Positions 22,503 to 33,512 of a stretch of 64,000 bases of DNA are shown here, one piece after another. The position numbers and the translations under genes are program-made. The DNA is taken from NCBI RefSeq assembly GCF_018991925.1, contig NW_024744357.1, positions 5,527,263 through 5,591,262 of the forward strand. Reading direction: 5' to 3'. This DNA is from Homarus americanus. Lineage: Eukaryota; Arthropoda; Malacostraca; Decapoda; Nephropidae. Each line of letters starts with the position of its first letter. Position 1 is the first letter of the stretch. The notes beneath the pieces were generated by a model that made no database searches, was not told where the DNA came from, and saw nothing but the letters and a program-made list of their open reading frames with translations.

Positions 22503-22769
22503 GTGGATGCTGGTGAGCGACAGCTAGTGTGGAGCAGCGAGGAGCCGCCCTCACCGTTGCCCTGGACAATGTGGCCATCACTGCTCCACGTCTTCTGTCT
22601 GGTTACAACCATCGGCAGCAGCGTACACGCCCAGAACCTCGGGGGGAGGATGTTTGCTTTCTACTACATGTTGCTGGGGATCTTCCTCTACCTGGCTGTA
22701 ATAATGGTGTGGGCAGCACGGCTCAGCTCCACGTATTCGCTTATTGTCAAAAAGTGTACCAGGAAAAAG
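22503..22769 (+). CDS. K2P-like exon 4: pore 1 (TTIGSS) and TM2
   Basis: Residues 408-496, acceptor ctgttgtag|gtg, donor AAG|gtttgt. Pore helix WTMWPSLLHVFCLV leads into TTIGSS (442-447). The spacing from W to TTIG (13 residues) equals that of canonical K2P pore 1, so the alignment needs no gap: the filter G-Y-G has become G-S-S. Next GGRMFAFYYMLLGIFLYLAV matches the K2P box GR-F---Y---GIPL, with P changed to F. TM2 runs on to WAARLSS, then a basic KKCTRKK. Confidence 0.88.
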
Positions 22770-23052
22770 GTTTGTTTTCTACATATATATAAACATTTTA
22801 TTTATTATTCTTACACATGTGTAGAAAACAATAAAGTGCTAAGACAGCACCTTAGGTTGAGTTATTAATTGGCAAGATAAGAGTACAATAGATATTTAAA
22901 GAATATATGCACCTTCATAGTGATGAATGTGAACATACAGTACCTATACTTACTATTGTACTGTCCATACACTGGTACAGTATTGAAATTTTTATCTTCT
23001 AATTCTCTTTACTTTCATATTGATGTGATGAGCCATTATGTTTCCACCCCAG

Positions 23053-23174
23053 GTTGACTCACAAGGAGGGAATACAAGAGCTTCTCCATACCACAGTATG
23101 CAGAGCCGCCCACCACCTGCCCCACACCCCTACACCCTACCCAGGCTTGTCACACTGGCCAGCATTCTTCTGGT
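23053..23174 (+). CDS. K2P-like exon 5: intracellular loop and start of TM3
   Basis: Residues 497-537, acceptor ccaccccag|gtt, donor GGT|gtgagt (phase 2). A Ser/Pro-rich loop (SPYHSMQSRPPPAPHPYTLP) precedes RLVTLASILLV, the first half of TM3. The phase-2 junction to exon 6 restores L-V-Y-V in frame. Confidence 0.82.
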
Positions 23175-23676
23175 GTGAGTTACTGTACCAGCTCTGCCTT
23201 CAATATGTGTTTGTTTCGCTCTTACCCTCCTTACCTAATCTAATTTGACTTCACATGATTTTCATTAATTTGGGTTAGAGAAAATCCAGAACATTGTATC
23301 TGAACATAAATTAATCTCATATAAATTAGTTATGGTGTTTAGGTTATGGAAGGTCCAGAACAAAACATCTTACCTGGCTTAGTCTTATATTATTTAGCTC
23401 AGATTACAGAAGATTCAGGCCATCATTTATTACCGTAAGAAAAACAATCTTAAGTGTTAGTATAAGTTAACGCAGTATTAGTTTGTTAATTACAGTGCTC
23501 CTCATCACCAGAATTATGCCTTATACAAAGCTGTTGAAAACTTTCATCCAGTATTTCAACTACTTGACTATGTGTAGTTAATAATGCTAATTCATTGTCT
23601 AATTACCATGTTAATACTGAATTTGATTTAATGGTAAATATATATTGGTGGTGTTATGTGTGAGTGTGTTTGGCAG

Positions 23677-23788
23677 GTACGTGCTGAGTGTGGGGGCTTA
23701 CATGGTGGGGGGACAAGACTACTGGACTGGCGTCGAGAATGCTATTTTCGTCTTGTTCACAATCAGACCACCAATTCCTCTCCCTCAG
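23677..23788 (+). CDS. K2P-like exon 6: TM3 end and pore 2 without glycines
   Basis: Residues 537-574, acceptor tttggcag|gta, donor CAG|gtcagt. YVLSVGAYMVGG ends TM3; QDYWTGVENAIFVLF is the second pore helix (the usual W-----A-YF-F is recognisable); then TIRPPIPLPQ stands where TTIGFGD belongs. No glycine remains in either plausible register. Confidence 0.82.
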
Positions 23789-25821
23789 GTCAGTTACAAA
23801 TTACCTGTGGCAGGGACTTCTACTGCAGTACACATATACCTCACTCAGTGTCAGACATCCAATGTTAGTGTAGCGTTCACAAGCATAACATAGATAAAAT
23901 TATAAAAATACTGAGCTGTAAGGGATACATTCCTGGCAGACATATCTATTTAAAATTTTGACACCAAAATATTGAGAACCTACTATAAATTAGATAATTG
24001 TAAATTAAAATAAATGTTTAGATATAAAATATACATGTATGACAGTAAGAGAACATTTACTGTACCTGAGTTGGTATAGTATACAGTACAGAGGTCAGCT
24101 GGGGTAGGGAGCAGTGGAGATACTGAGACAAAGCTTGTTGACTGTAGAGCTGTGTTCTCTGTTTGGATCACACTGACTGTAGAAGGCAGGGTAGGCCAAG
24201 CACTCTGGTGATGTCAGCAGCTCTTTCACCAGCTTCAAAACAACTACAGGTACTGTAATTTAACGTCTAGATTAATCAGTTTCCTTGTTTTTTCTCACCA
24301 GAGGCACAAATATCATTTGTTGGGCAATTTCTACTCATTTTACAGGATTTTGGTAAAGTTTTACTCTGCAAACAGATGAGATAAAGTAAAAGGGGCCATG
24401 ATATATAGACTGTCGCTGGGAGGGGATGCAGTTGAGTAATTCAGTGGCTGTTTGACATTCTAAGTCCACTCATAGTAAACCACTGCTGTTGCATTTTTTT
24501 TTTCTGAAAAAATTTATATTTTTTCTCTAATTTATCAACAAAATTTAAGCAAGACAACATACTGTTACAGTATACTTGTAATCATATTTCTATTAATTCC
24601 TTCATCACAATGTTTCCAAGAAATATAGTGGAATTGATTCTCCCGATTCACTTTAAATTATGACTAGGAATTCCTTCCATGTGGAGCCCTCGCTGAAGGT
24701 CACCATTACCAGTAGTCCAGCCTACAATACAGTATACAATATTGACATTTCACTGAAACAGTCCAATATATAATGATGTGGAGCTAACATAAATTGTGAA
24801 ACATCTTTTAACTATTTGATGTCTTGCTCCTGGAGGCTCACCTTTTTATTGTCCTCTGTAGCTGTACAGACCTTCCTTGACTGTCCAAATTTATGTGGAC
24901 AAATGTAAAGTTTTTAGTCTAGGAGATGTAAACAGAGAAACCAGATACCAGATGAACAACGATGTTATAGAGAAATCTACAACGATGTTATAGAGAAATC
25001 CGAATGTGAGAAAGATTTAGGAGTAATGATAAATAGGAATCTTAAGCCAAGTAAACAATGTGTATTTGCTTGAAACAAAGCTAATAAAGTACTTGGGTTC
25101 ATACAAAGGAGTGTTAGTTACAAGACTAGCGAGGTCATCTTAAAACTTTATCTTGCTCTTGTGAGACCTCACTTGGATTATGCAGTTCAGTTCTGGTCAC
25201 CGTACTACAGAACGGATATGGAATTCATAGAAAGAATTCAGAGGAGAATGACGAGACTTATCCCAGGCATTAGGAACCTTGAGTACAGAGACAGGTTAAA
25301 GCATCTTAATTTGCACTCCCTCGAGAGACATAGAGTGAGGGGCGATATGATAGAGGTGTATAAATGGAAGTCAGGAATTAACAAAGGTACTCAAACTATC
25401 CAACCAGTAGCGAACTCGTAGTAATGATTTTAAAATTAGACAAATTTAGATTTAGGTGCGAAATAGGTAAACATTGGTTTGTAAATATAGTGGATGAATG
25501 GCACAAGTTACCAAACATCTTCATTAACTTGAAAATGCTGGATAGCTTCAAACATAGGTTGGATGGATATATGATCAATAGGGGCTGGGTGTAGACGGGA
25601 CTGCCCAGTATGGGCCAAAAGGTCCGCTGCAGTTACCTCCATTCTTATGTACCATTGGTGTGCCATCAAATCTTACTTTATTCACTTACCTAAAACAACA
25701 CATACACCTAACTGTACTACGTCCTCCTTCCTTGATTATTCCATCTGATTTAGTATGTGTAAATATGATACAAACTTCTAGTAAAATTTTAAAAGGTAAC
25801 CAATTGTCAACCTCACTGCAG
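23789..25821 (+). other. K2P-like intron 6
   Basis: 2.0-kb intron containing the LINE relic at 24870-25660. I looked for an alternative pore-2 exon encoding a G-F-G filter and did not find one in the plus-strand frames. The rest is AT-rich with scattered tacagtac words. Confidence 0.6.
24870..25660 (+). pseudogene. CR1-like LINE, RT C-terminal part with stops
   Basis: Reads NVDKCKVFSLGD..., EKDLGVMINRNLKPSKQC, KANKVLGFIQRSVSYKTSEV, LVRPHLDYAVQFWSPYYR, RIQRRMTRLIPGIRNLEYRD, LNLHSLERHRVRGDMIEVYK and finally VDEWHKLPNIF...FKHRLDGY, with stops and one or more shifts. Known: this block order is the thumb and C-terminus of CR1-type non-LTR reverse transcriptases. The 3' end (ttacctccattcttatg) resembles CR1 ends. 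Sense orientation inside K2P-like intron 6. A different subfamily from the copies at 8.9 and 18.7 kb. Confidence 0.88.
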
Positions 25822-25902
25822 GAAGCGACCAAAGTGACGACCTTCATAGCATTTGTCATGATGGGCCACGTCTTGCTCACCCTGAGCCTCTACACCCTCA
25901 AG
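25822..25902 (+). CDS. K2P-like exon 7: TM4
   Basis: Residues 575-601: EATKVTTFIAFVMMGHVLLT then LSLYTLK. Acceptor cactgcag|gaa, donor AAG|gttggt, phase 0. The glycine-containing hydrophobic helix fits K2P TM4. Only about eight residues separate the pore-2 filter position from TM4, shorter than usual. If the following intron were retained the protein would end after 27 further residues, at a TAA at 25984-25986. Confidence 0.75.
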
Positions 25903-26144
25903 GTTGGTCTTATGTCCTCTAACAACACTAAGGTATTGTGGGAGGAATACTGCACTGTACTCTATGCTAAGTATTTTGCATGTTAACAGGATACTCTATT
26001 ATATAAAGATAAAATTACAGAATATTGTTGTGCAGTAAGACAAGAAACTGCAAAGGTATGCATAAGCCTTGAAATAAACAGTATTGTACTGTACAGTAGT
26101 TAGAGCAGTTACTACTTCACTTGTGTGTGTTTCTCTCCACACAG

Positions 26145-26189
26145 GCAAAGTGTCAACATTGGTGGAGTTTATGGGGCAGGACGTCTTGA
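26145..26189 (+). CDS. Tentative last exon of K2P-like gene
   Basis: Acceptor ctctccacacag|gca has a good pyrimidine tract and the phase-0 frame reads AKCQHWWSLWGRTS then TGA. A very short C-terminus would be unusual for a K2P protein. The alternative is read-through of exon 7 to 25986 or a missed exon. There is no homology to support the choice. Confidence 0.35.
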   Translation, partial: AKCQHWWSLWGRTS

Positions 26190-26289
26190 TCAGTTTATGC
26201 TCAATAATATTATCATGTTGCAACAACATTGGTTGATGGATTCTAACATTATTTTACCTCAGAAGCCTCAATGGTACACTGGTATGTCC

Positions 26290-26295
26290 AATAAA
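26290..26295 (+). terminator. Candidate polyadenylation signal of K2P-like gene
   Basis: aataaa about 100 bp after the tentative stop codon. Such hexamers are common in AT-rich sequence, so this is supportive only. Confidence 0.35.
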
Positions 26296-29200
26296 TTACT
26301 TTCTCAAAATGATGTCCTTTCTTTCCGTCAATAACCCTTTACCACCTCACAAAGGGAGCCCAGTACTGTACTGTACTTAACTCTGGAGAAAGAAACATCA
26401 CCTTTCTAATTCTTCGTTTATTGTATGAAAAGTAACCACTTTTGAATCTATAACATTATAATAGTAATGATAGTTAAATAACCATACATCCCTTGATTTG
26501 ATTTGAAGTAATTTACATTATATACACAACCGTATATACAGCATATGTACACGGTGATAACCAACAATACTTTACTAAGTAAACTCTGGGTGCTTTCTGC
26601 TACAACATAATTTCAACAACTCTAATACAACATTAGCTAAGTTGGCTTTGTTCACAACATTTTTTAAGGCCTAAATTCTAGAACTGCACTTACAGGATAT
26701 AATATAACATGCTTTAAATCTGGTTAAACTTAGCTAGCCCCTGAAAGTCTAACAATTATACTTGTGCTTATCACCTTTCACTTTCAAGCCCATTCTTCAC
26801 ATATTTCTTTCAGGTGACTGAACACTAACTGGTATGTTTGTGGACACTGGACAGTAGCTTACAGTACATGTAAACCAGCATCATTTTTTATTACCCAAAG
26901 TGGTCATTATTCGCATCAAACTTTATTTAGATGAATGACAATTACTGTGCTGCTATTAATTGTCTATCTTTCCAATTTGATACAGACAGATAAACAATGA
27001 ATAGCTTGTACAGAGCCCAAGTATTATAGTTTTAACAAGCCAGATTATTCTGAACCCGGATAAATCTACATAACCGAGATACTGATATGACTTGTGAACA
27101 ATTTTGTAATGGATATTCCAAAATCCCCTCTGCAGCATTTAATTTCTTACAAGCTTGAATTGTTGCATAAAAAGCTGATCCTATGGCAAAATTAGTCTCG
27201 GCATTTGCACCAAATCATCCCTGAAGTCAGAGAGACGCGTGACCACACCAGCACCGACGGGACAAAACTGGCAACGGCTCAACTTAACTCTGGGAATGTT
27301 ACCAACGAGGCAGCAAACTTTCATTATTTATCAACGACCTGAAGGCAGTTAAAGCTGTCAAACAAGAGGTATTTTACCTCCATAAACATGATGAATTTCA
27401 GCTACTAGGTACGGTATGGTACAGTTATGCATAAAAGAAATCACCAAAATGAGAATGGAATTTTTTACTGGACTACTTATGGTATTATGAGAAGAACAAA
27501 TAAATTAATAAATATGCGAGAGCAAAGGACCAAAATTTATAAGATGAAGAACGAAGTGTTGCAGCCGATGACTCCCAGAGGCATCTGTTTTGTTTATAAA
27601 GTTGACCATTTAGTGTACTGTACAGTAGTGATGTGATGTGTACCGTCACACTAAAGTAATTGGTTATCAAATTATTATTATTTTTGACAGAAACACCAAG
27701 TGGCCTCAGACAAAGCTTAAAAAAAACAAGAAATGCGAGTCATCACAGAATGTGAGAATAAGACTCTACATTCCATGACAGTTTAAGACTCTGAAAACAT
27801 AAGACAAGATAAATTATCAAAAGAAAAAACTTGTCTCAAGATTAACTTGTAGCACAATATACATATCACATAGAACATTATACTTAAAGAGGCTTATAAA
27901 TGGGAGCAAAAATGGCTCAAATTCAGTATCACCTCCAGGTGTAGCTAGTAATTCATTATCACAGAGCATTCTAAATAATGCACATGGCATAAACTTGACA
28001 CACACTTACACACATCTCACATTCTAAAAAAAAAAATTTAAAGGAAGCGGCAGCAGCAGCAGCAGCACTGTATGTACTCAATATATAATGAGCCTCTTCC
28101 TTCCTTTTCATTCAAAAATTAATATGTTATATACACAAGATTTACACACACAAGCATAGTCAATAAATAACTTTTCCTCCATTACGTCAACACTACAAAA
28201 ACTGCACTCTGTTTAGCACAGACTACAACAATCTGAGAAAAACAGACAGACTCCCCAGGAGTTAAAAATCACTATCTGTTAGGTACTATCATTTACTTAA
28301 TACATAATATCCCTTTTACACAACGGCTTTTCCTTGTCACGGTAAACAGCACCAAGGTAAAATGATACCCATATTTTACTAGTTCCCTCAAGAGTGTGAG
28401 ACAGTAAGCCACGTACAGTAGACCCACACTCACGTGCAGATACTTATATTTCAACAGTACAGTTCCTGTGCTCGCCTCACAGAGAATCAACTTCACATTA
28501 GACATTGTTGTTTGTCATCATCTGTAGACCTGAACTGGGGGTGTTAGTATCTCTCAATGAGCACAATAGTGAGGCCACATGCGGGAAGCTGTCAGTGGTC
28601 ACCAGAATAATATTGTTGAAATATAAGTGTCCACCTATTAATGTGGTTTTGGTTGACATGTTACTGTGAATCCTCAGGTAAAGTGGATCCTTCCAAGTAC
28701 TGTACAGATGACCACAACAGTATTATGAAAATATTTCTCTTGTTGGCTACTACTTAACCCATGATTCTCCTCCATATTTTACAGCTTTACAAAAATTCCT
28801 TTATTAAAATTTTCTTTAAACATTGGGAGACTCATGACTCCAGCAGTAGCCCATCAAAGTACATTTTTAATAATAATACGGCTACTGAATAAACCTTTAG
28901 GTACAATTTCATTATAAACAACCTATTTAATATACCTATATCTTGAACTTACACTATATCAAGGGTACAGTATCTCTAAATTATAGTTAAAACATACACC
29001 TGTGTATGTTTGCAGGCACACATTATGCACGTGTGTGTGTGTGTGTGTATGTACAGGAGTGTACATGTGTTTGTGTGTTCTTTCTGCACACTATTTTTGG
29101 GGGGTTATTATATTATTAATAATATTAACAATAAGTTAAAAATATGGATTCTCTCATGAAGTAAAAACTCAGAAGTTAGACATAAAATTTGGATTTAATC

Positions 29201-30174
29201 TTTCAATCTTGTCGAATCAAGTGAATAAAGTTTTGCCTCATCGATGTGTTAAATACTGTACAGTACAGTACAGTACAGTACAGTACAGTATTACCTAAGA
29301 AAATATCATCCTCTCATTTATTACCATAACTTTATATTGCTTCTGGGACCTAAACCTTCTAATGAGTTAAGTGTACAGAACAGTGCAGTATTAAGATGTT
29401 AACTGCTTAAGAAGACATGAAATGAAAAGCAGATGAAATGAACGCTACAATACACAAGCACATGAGAGATGATATTGCACAAAATATTCCAATATTCACC
29501 GTAGCGAACACAAGACTATGTCAGTGTCCATGTGTGAGAATTATTTGCAATGACACGGAACTCTTGATAAGCCACTACAGTACAGTACAAAGCAGTACAG
29601 TGTCCTGTCATATGAAGGTGACAAACCACATGAGAAGCCTCATCACATTTTGTCAGAGATATAAATAATTAACAAAATATAGGGATCTAGACAACACGTT
29701 CTGAGAAATATAGACAAAACTGTCTCGGGGGCTGGCTAACCTAACCCATCCCTCCATAACTCCGCACAGAATCTAACCAATCATAAAAGATAACTTGTGC
29801 AGTAAACAAGAGTAAACTGTCTTAGAAGTTCTTTACCTTGATACAGTACAGTATATTATATTATTTGAAGCACAAAAATTAAAATAGAGTAGTATCATCA
29901 AGTGTCAGGTTCTTAACCAAAGTTGTAGACCCAAACTCAACAGCAAGGTATACAGTACAGTACTGGGGGCAGCTGTGGCTTGAACATGTAATTAATTATT
30001 TACTGGTGAAAGCTCTGACAAACATCTAAAATCATAAACTAATCACCAACATTGTGTTAAAAGATGAGAGAGCCGTGCACAACAGACGGTCATCTACTGT
30101 ACTATGGTCGTATATGGTGGTAGAAACCATCACAAGAGAGATAGAATCAATCCCACATACTGTACTGTACAGTA

Positions 30175-30390
30175 CAAGGTGTCTCAAAAAATGTATGCAC
30201 ACACTGCCTTACAGATTTGTGCCGTGATCAAGTGAATGCTTGTATTACAACAGCAACATTGTCCTCACCTGTTGATGTACAACCTACATCAACAAATAAG
30301 GACAATGTTGCTGTTGTAATACAAGTGTTCATGTGATTGCCAGGAAAATCTGTAAGGCAGTGTATGTGCACATTCTTATGAGACACCCTA
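30175..30390. mobile_element. Palindromic mariner-like MITE
   Basis: The two halves are reverse complements: aaggtgtctcaaaaaatgt at the left against attcttatgagacaccct at the right; then cactgccttacagattt against aaaatctgtaaggcagtg; then gtattacaacagcaacattg against caatgttgctgttgtaatac. The arms are about 100 bp with a short loop near 30282. A TA lies at each end. This fits a Tc1/mariner-type foldback MITE. No transposase is encoded. Confidence 0.8.
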
Positions 30391-31229
30391 AGCATTTTGT
30401 ACTTCTATACAGTACTGTACAAATACAACGGCAAAAAATTATACATTCTATATCAAGCGTTTACAGTTCAGAAGATACCAACCTGAAAACCACACTGGCA
30501 CCTCCTACTCTATCACACAACACAGTCAATCTTACACTGAACTCAGGATTGACAGCTGCCACAGAGATATCAACATATTAACAACGTTGTGTCAACTTCT
30601 GGTAACCTTAGCAACTGTCACAATTTGTTGAAGTTGACTGTTTGTTCCTCTACATCATCAAAATAACTACCAATTTGTTTTACTTTGAAAGTTCGACATA
30701 CAGGTCTCCCCACTAATCATGACAGACCTCAGTAAAGTTTCCAATTCTCAAGGTAGAGCAAGATGTAGCAACCTTCTCTTTGAGTACGAATTATCAGTTT
30801 CTCAATAGTTACTTTTGGCAACAGATGTTCACCAATTCCTCTCTCAGTGTGATGCAGGTTTTGATTTTGTGTTAAGCTCTTAGGATCTTTCTTTATTCAA
30901 TGACATCAACACTTTCTATGTTATATAATTAGTGTATACAGTATTATATATCAGACATCACTCTACTGTACTGTGTCCATTTGTATGACTTTTGACTTCA
31001 ACTGTAGGTCTTCTGGAGCGAACTATGAACATAGCCACTTATTCTAACAGGTTATAATGGGTTCCTCATAACAAATACCCTAATCAAGGAACATACAGTA
31101 TCCCATATGATTAATAAGGAAGACCTGTAATCAATTTTTTCACTTATTCAAAATCTACAAATTAAGATTTATTTTTTAAGAGTCTGTCTTGTAGGTCAAA
31201 TATTTTCCTCCACTGTAATATTTCTTTTC

Positions 31230-31470
31230 ATCCCTGGCCGGGAGGGTGTTAGCTACATCACCCTCTCAAACTACTGTATAAATTGTCTCTTTTTGTCCCC
31301 CTTCATCCACACCCTCTTCCACTATTCTCTCCAGCATTAAATCTTTCTTCTCACTGAGTCTACTCATCCTTGGTCTTGATCTACCTCTTCCCCTTTTTAC
31401 CCTCCATCTCCCTGCCAGACACTCCTCCTCCTCTACACACTATACATGTCCTGCCCGCCTCAACCTACTA
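31230..31470 (-). pseudogene. Possible LINE RT tail fragment
   Basis: On the minus strand the stretch reads RRAGHV, a stop, then RGRSRPRMSRLSEKK and similar. It resembles the R-AGHV---...RPRGRP---W region at the C-terminus of RTE-like reverse transcriptases, but it is short and broken. Low confidence. Confidence 0.35.
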
Positions 31471-31765
31471 AACGACTTCACTTTATTAACATAATAATTA
31501 ATAACATTAATAATAAATGTTTTATGGCCATATTTCACCACCAATCACAATCTAGTTTGGTTTGTTAACAAAAGATTGATGAAGGACAGCAAAAACTGAA
31601 AACTATAATGTTAGGTCTTAGGAACAGTAAAAAAAAAAAATACATCAAATACAAGAAGATTAAAAGGAAGAGGAAGGAGAAATGTTCAAGTCAACAGCTG
31701 ATGGTCATACAGTACAGTATGTACTACACTACCAGACAGTCTGCTTCACAACACCAGGTACAGTA

Positions 31766-31924
31766 CAGTCAGCTATCAAGTCCGTTTACCTCTCCCCCTG
31801 AACCACCAACCCAAAGATTCACTCATGAACCTGATACATTATTCTGTCCATAAAGCTTCAGGTTCATGAGTCTGAATCTCGGGGTTCAGGGGGAGAGGTG
31901 AGCAGACTTTAGTAGTTGACTGTA
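31766..31924. mobile_element. Foldback element, copy 1
   Basis: Near-palindrome with arms tttacctctccccctgaacc / ggttcagggggagaggtgag and outer ends agtcagctatcaagt / actttagtagttgact. The inner arms gattcactcatgaacctg / caggttcatgagtctgaatc enclose a loop with tacattattctgtccataaa. The same element occurs at 53331-53468 and 61184-61349. Confidence 0.88.
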
Positions 31925-32632
31925 CTGCACTGTAGTGCAGTGTAGTGTCGTGTACTGTAGTGTACTATGTGTAGTGTAGTGTAGTGTAGTGTAGTGTAGT
32001 GTAGTGTACTGTACTGTAGTGTACTGTAGTGTATTGTACTGTAGTGTCATGTACTGTACTGTACTGTAGTGTATTGTACTGTAGTGTATTGTACTGTAGT
32101 GTCGTGTACTGTAGTATACTGTAGTGTATTGTACTGTAGTGTACTGTAGTGTAGTGTACTGTACTGTAGTGTATTGTACTGTAGTGTAGTGTATTGTACT
32201 GTAGTGTAATGTACTGTAGTGTATTGTACTGTAGTGTATTGTACTGTAGTGTAGTGTATTGTACTGTAGTGTATTGTACTATAGTGTACTGTAGTGTCGT
32301 GTACTGTAGTGTCGTGTACTGTAGTATACTGTAGTGTAGTGTATTGTACTGTAGTGTACTGTAGTGTAGTGTACTGTACTGTAGTGTATTGTACTGTAGT
32401 GTAGTGTATTGTACTGTAGTGTAGTGTACTGTAGTGTATTGTACTGTAGTGTAGTGTATTGTAGTGTAGTGTATTGTACTGTAGTGTAGTGTAGTGTACT
32501 GTAGTATATTGTATTGTACTGTAGTGTATTGTACTGTAGTGTACTGTATTGTACTGTAGTGTATTGTACTGTAGTGTACTGTAGCATATTGCACTGTACT
32601 GTAGTGTAGTGTACTGTACTGTACTGTTTTAC
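31925..32632. repeat. 700-bp TGTAN pentamer array
   Basis: Continuous pentamers tgtac, tgtag and tgtat in mixed order. With a period of five, a stop-free frame repeats every fifteen bases, giving the Tyr/Thr/Val/Gln frames of about 200 codons on the minus strand; these are not genes. The same pentamer occurs as short runs across the right two-thirds of the window. Confidence 0.97.
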
Positions 32633-33214
32633 AATTTACATACTGTACTATATAAAAAAATCCATACTTTTATGTGACATCTAACATCAATAATGAAACA
32701 GATGTGCACCTGCAAGCAACACCTTAGACTTTCCCCCAACACCTTTTTTTATCTTTGATTTCTCAACTTTAGTGGATGTTCACCGACTGATAAAGAAAAA
32801 CTGTTAAGTAATTACGTGTTTAGCTGATGATGTCATACTAATGACTGCATGTAATGTTCTTGAGACAAAAAAAAAAGAAAAAAGAATGAACTTAATAAAT
32901 GAAAATTGGTCAATAGATAAAGACTGAAGGAAAGTATATATTCTAGTTCTCTCCTACACTGAATGTAACATATGATCTTCTCACTCACTCCCACCAGGCA
33001 CACACTATACTGTACACTGGTATTCAATTCATAAGACACAAAAAGCTTAAATGGAGTTCGATTATCTCTTAATTGCAAATGTTCCAAGTAGCTAAATAAA
33101 ATATTACAAAAATACTATAAAAATTTGAGCATTGAAGATGAAAAGTGATCAACAAGCAGCCATATATACTGTGTGAGAGAGGTGGTGCATCATTAGTAAG
33201 TTCTCTCCAACAGG

Positions 33215-33512
33215 GTGTGTGTGAGGACAAGTCTTCATAAAGGTGACTGGTACAGTGTGTGTGTGTGTGTGTGTGAGGACAAGTCTTCATAAAGGTGACT
33301 GGTACAGTGTGTGTGTGTGTGTGTGTGAGGACACGTCTTCATAAAGGTGACTGGTACAGTGTGTGTGTGTGTGTGTGAGGACACGTCTTCATAAAGGTGA
33401 CTGGTACAGTGTGTGTGTGTGTGTGTGAGGACACGTCTTCATAAAGGTGACTGGTACAGTGTGTGTGTGTGTGTGTGTGAGGACACGTCTTCATAAAGGT
33501 GACTGGTACAGT
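33215..33512. repeat. Minisatellite with (GT)n core, about 56-bp unit
   Basis: Five to six copies of gaggacacgtcttcataaag, gtgactggtaca, then (gt)8-11. The leftmost two copies have gaggacaagtctt. The (GT) length varies between copies. Confidence 0.95.

Larger units (their letters stand above)
15829..26295 (+). other. K2P-type channel locus with non-canonical pores
   Basis: Exons: 15829-16683, 20934-21158, 21736-21876, 22503-22769, 23053-23174, 23677-23788, 25822-25902 and tentatively 26145-26189. They encode about 615 residues with phases 0,0,0,0,2,0,0 and GT/AG sites throughout. Order is TM1 (259-283), extracellular cap, pore 1 (429-450), TM2 (453-478), TM3 (528-548), pore 2 (551-574), TM4 (580-600), the K2P plan. 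Family marks seen: GA-IF at the end of TM1 followed by LEGPE, TTIG in pore 1, GR-F--YYMLLGI after it. Known: K2P channels are dimeric leak potassium channels whose G-Y/F-G filters select K+. Here pore 1 reads TTIGSS and pore 2 RPPIPLP, so K+ conduction by the usual mechanism is unlikely. An intact but divergent or non-conducting member is the best call. Confidence 0.82.

Noticed and set aside
27427..27636. 69-codon plus-strand frame in the intergenic region
   Set aside because: No family signature, no splice context, and composition like surrounding AT-rich DNA.
31965..32594. 209-codon frame of Tyr/Thr/Val/Gln
   Set aside because: Translation of a period-5 repeat; all similar frames share the same origin and there is no start context or homology.
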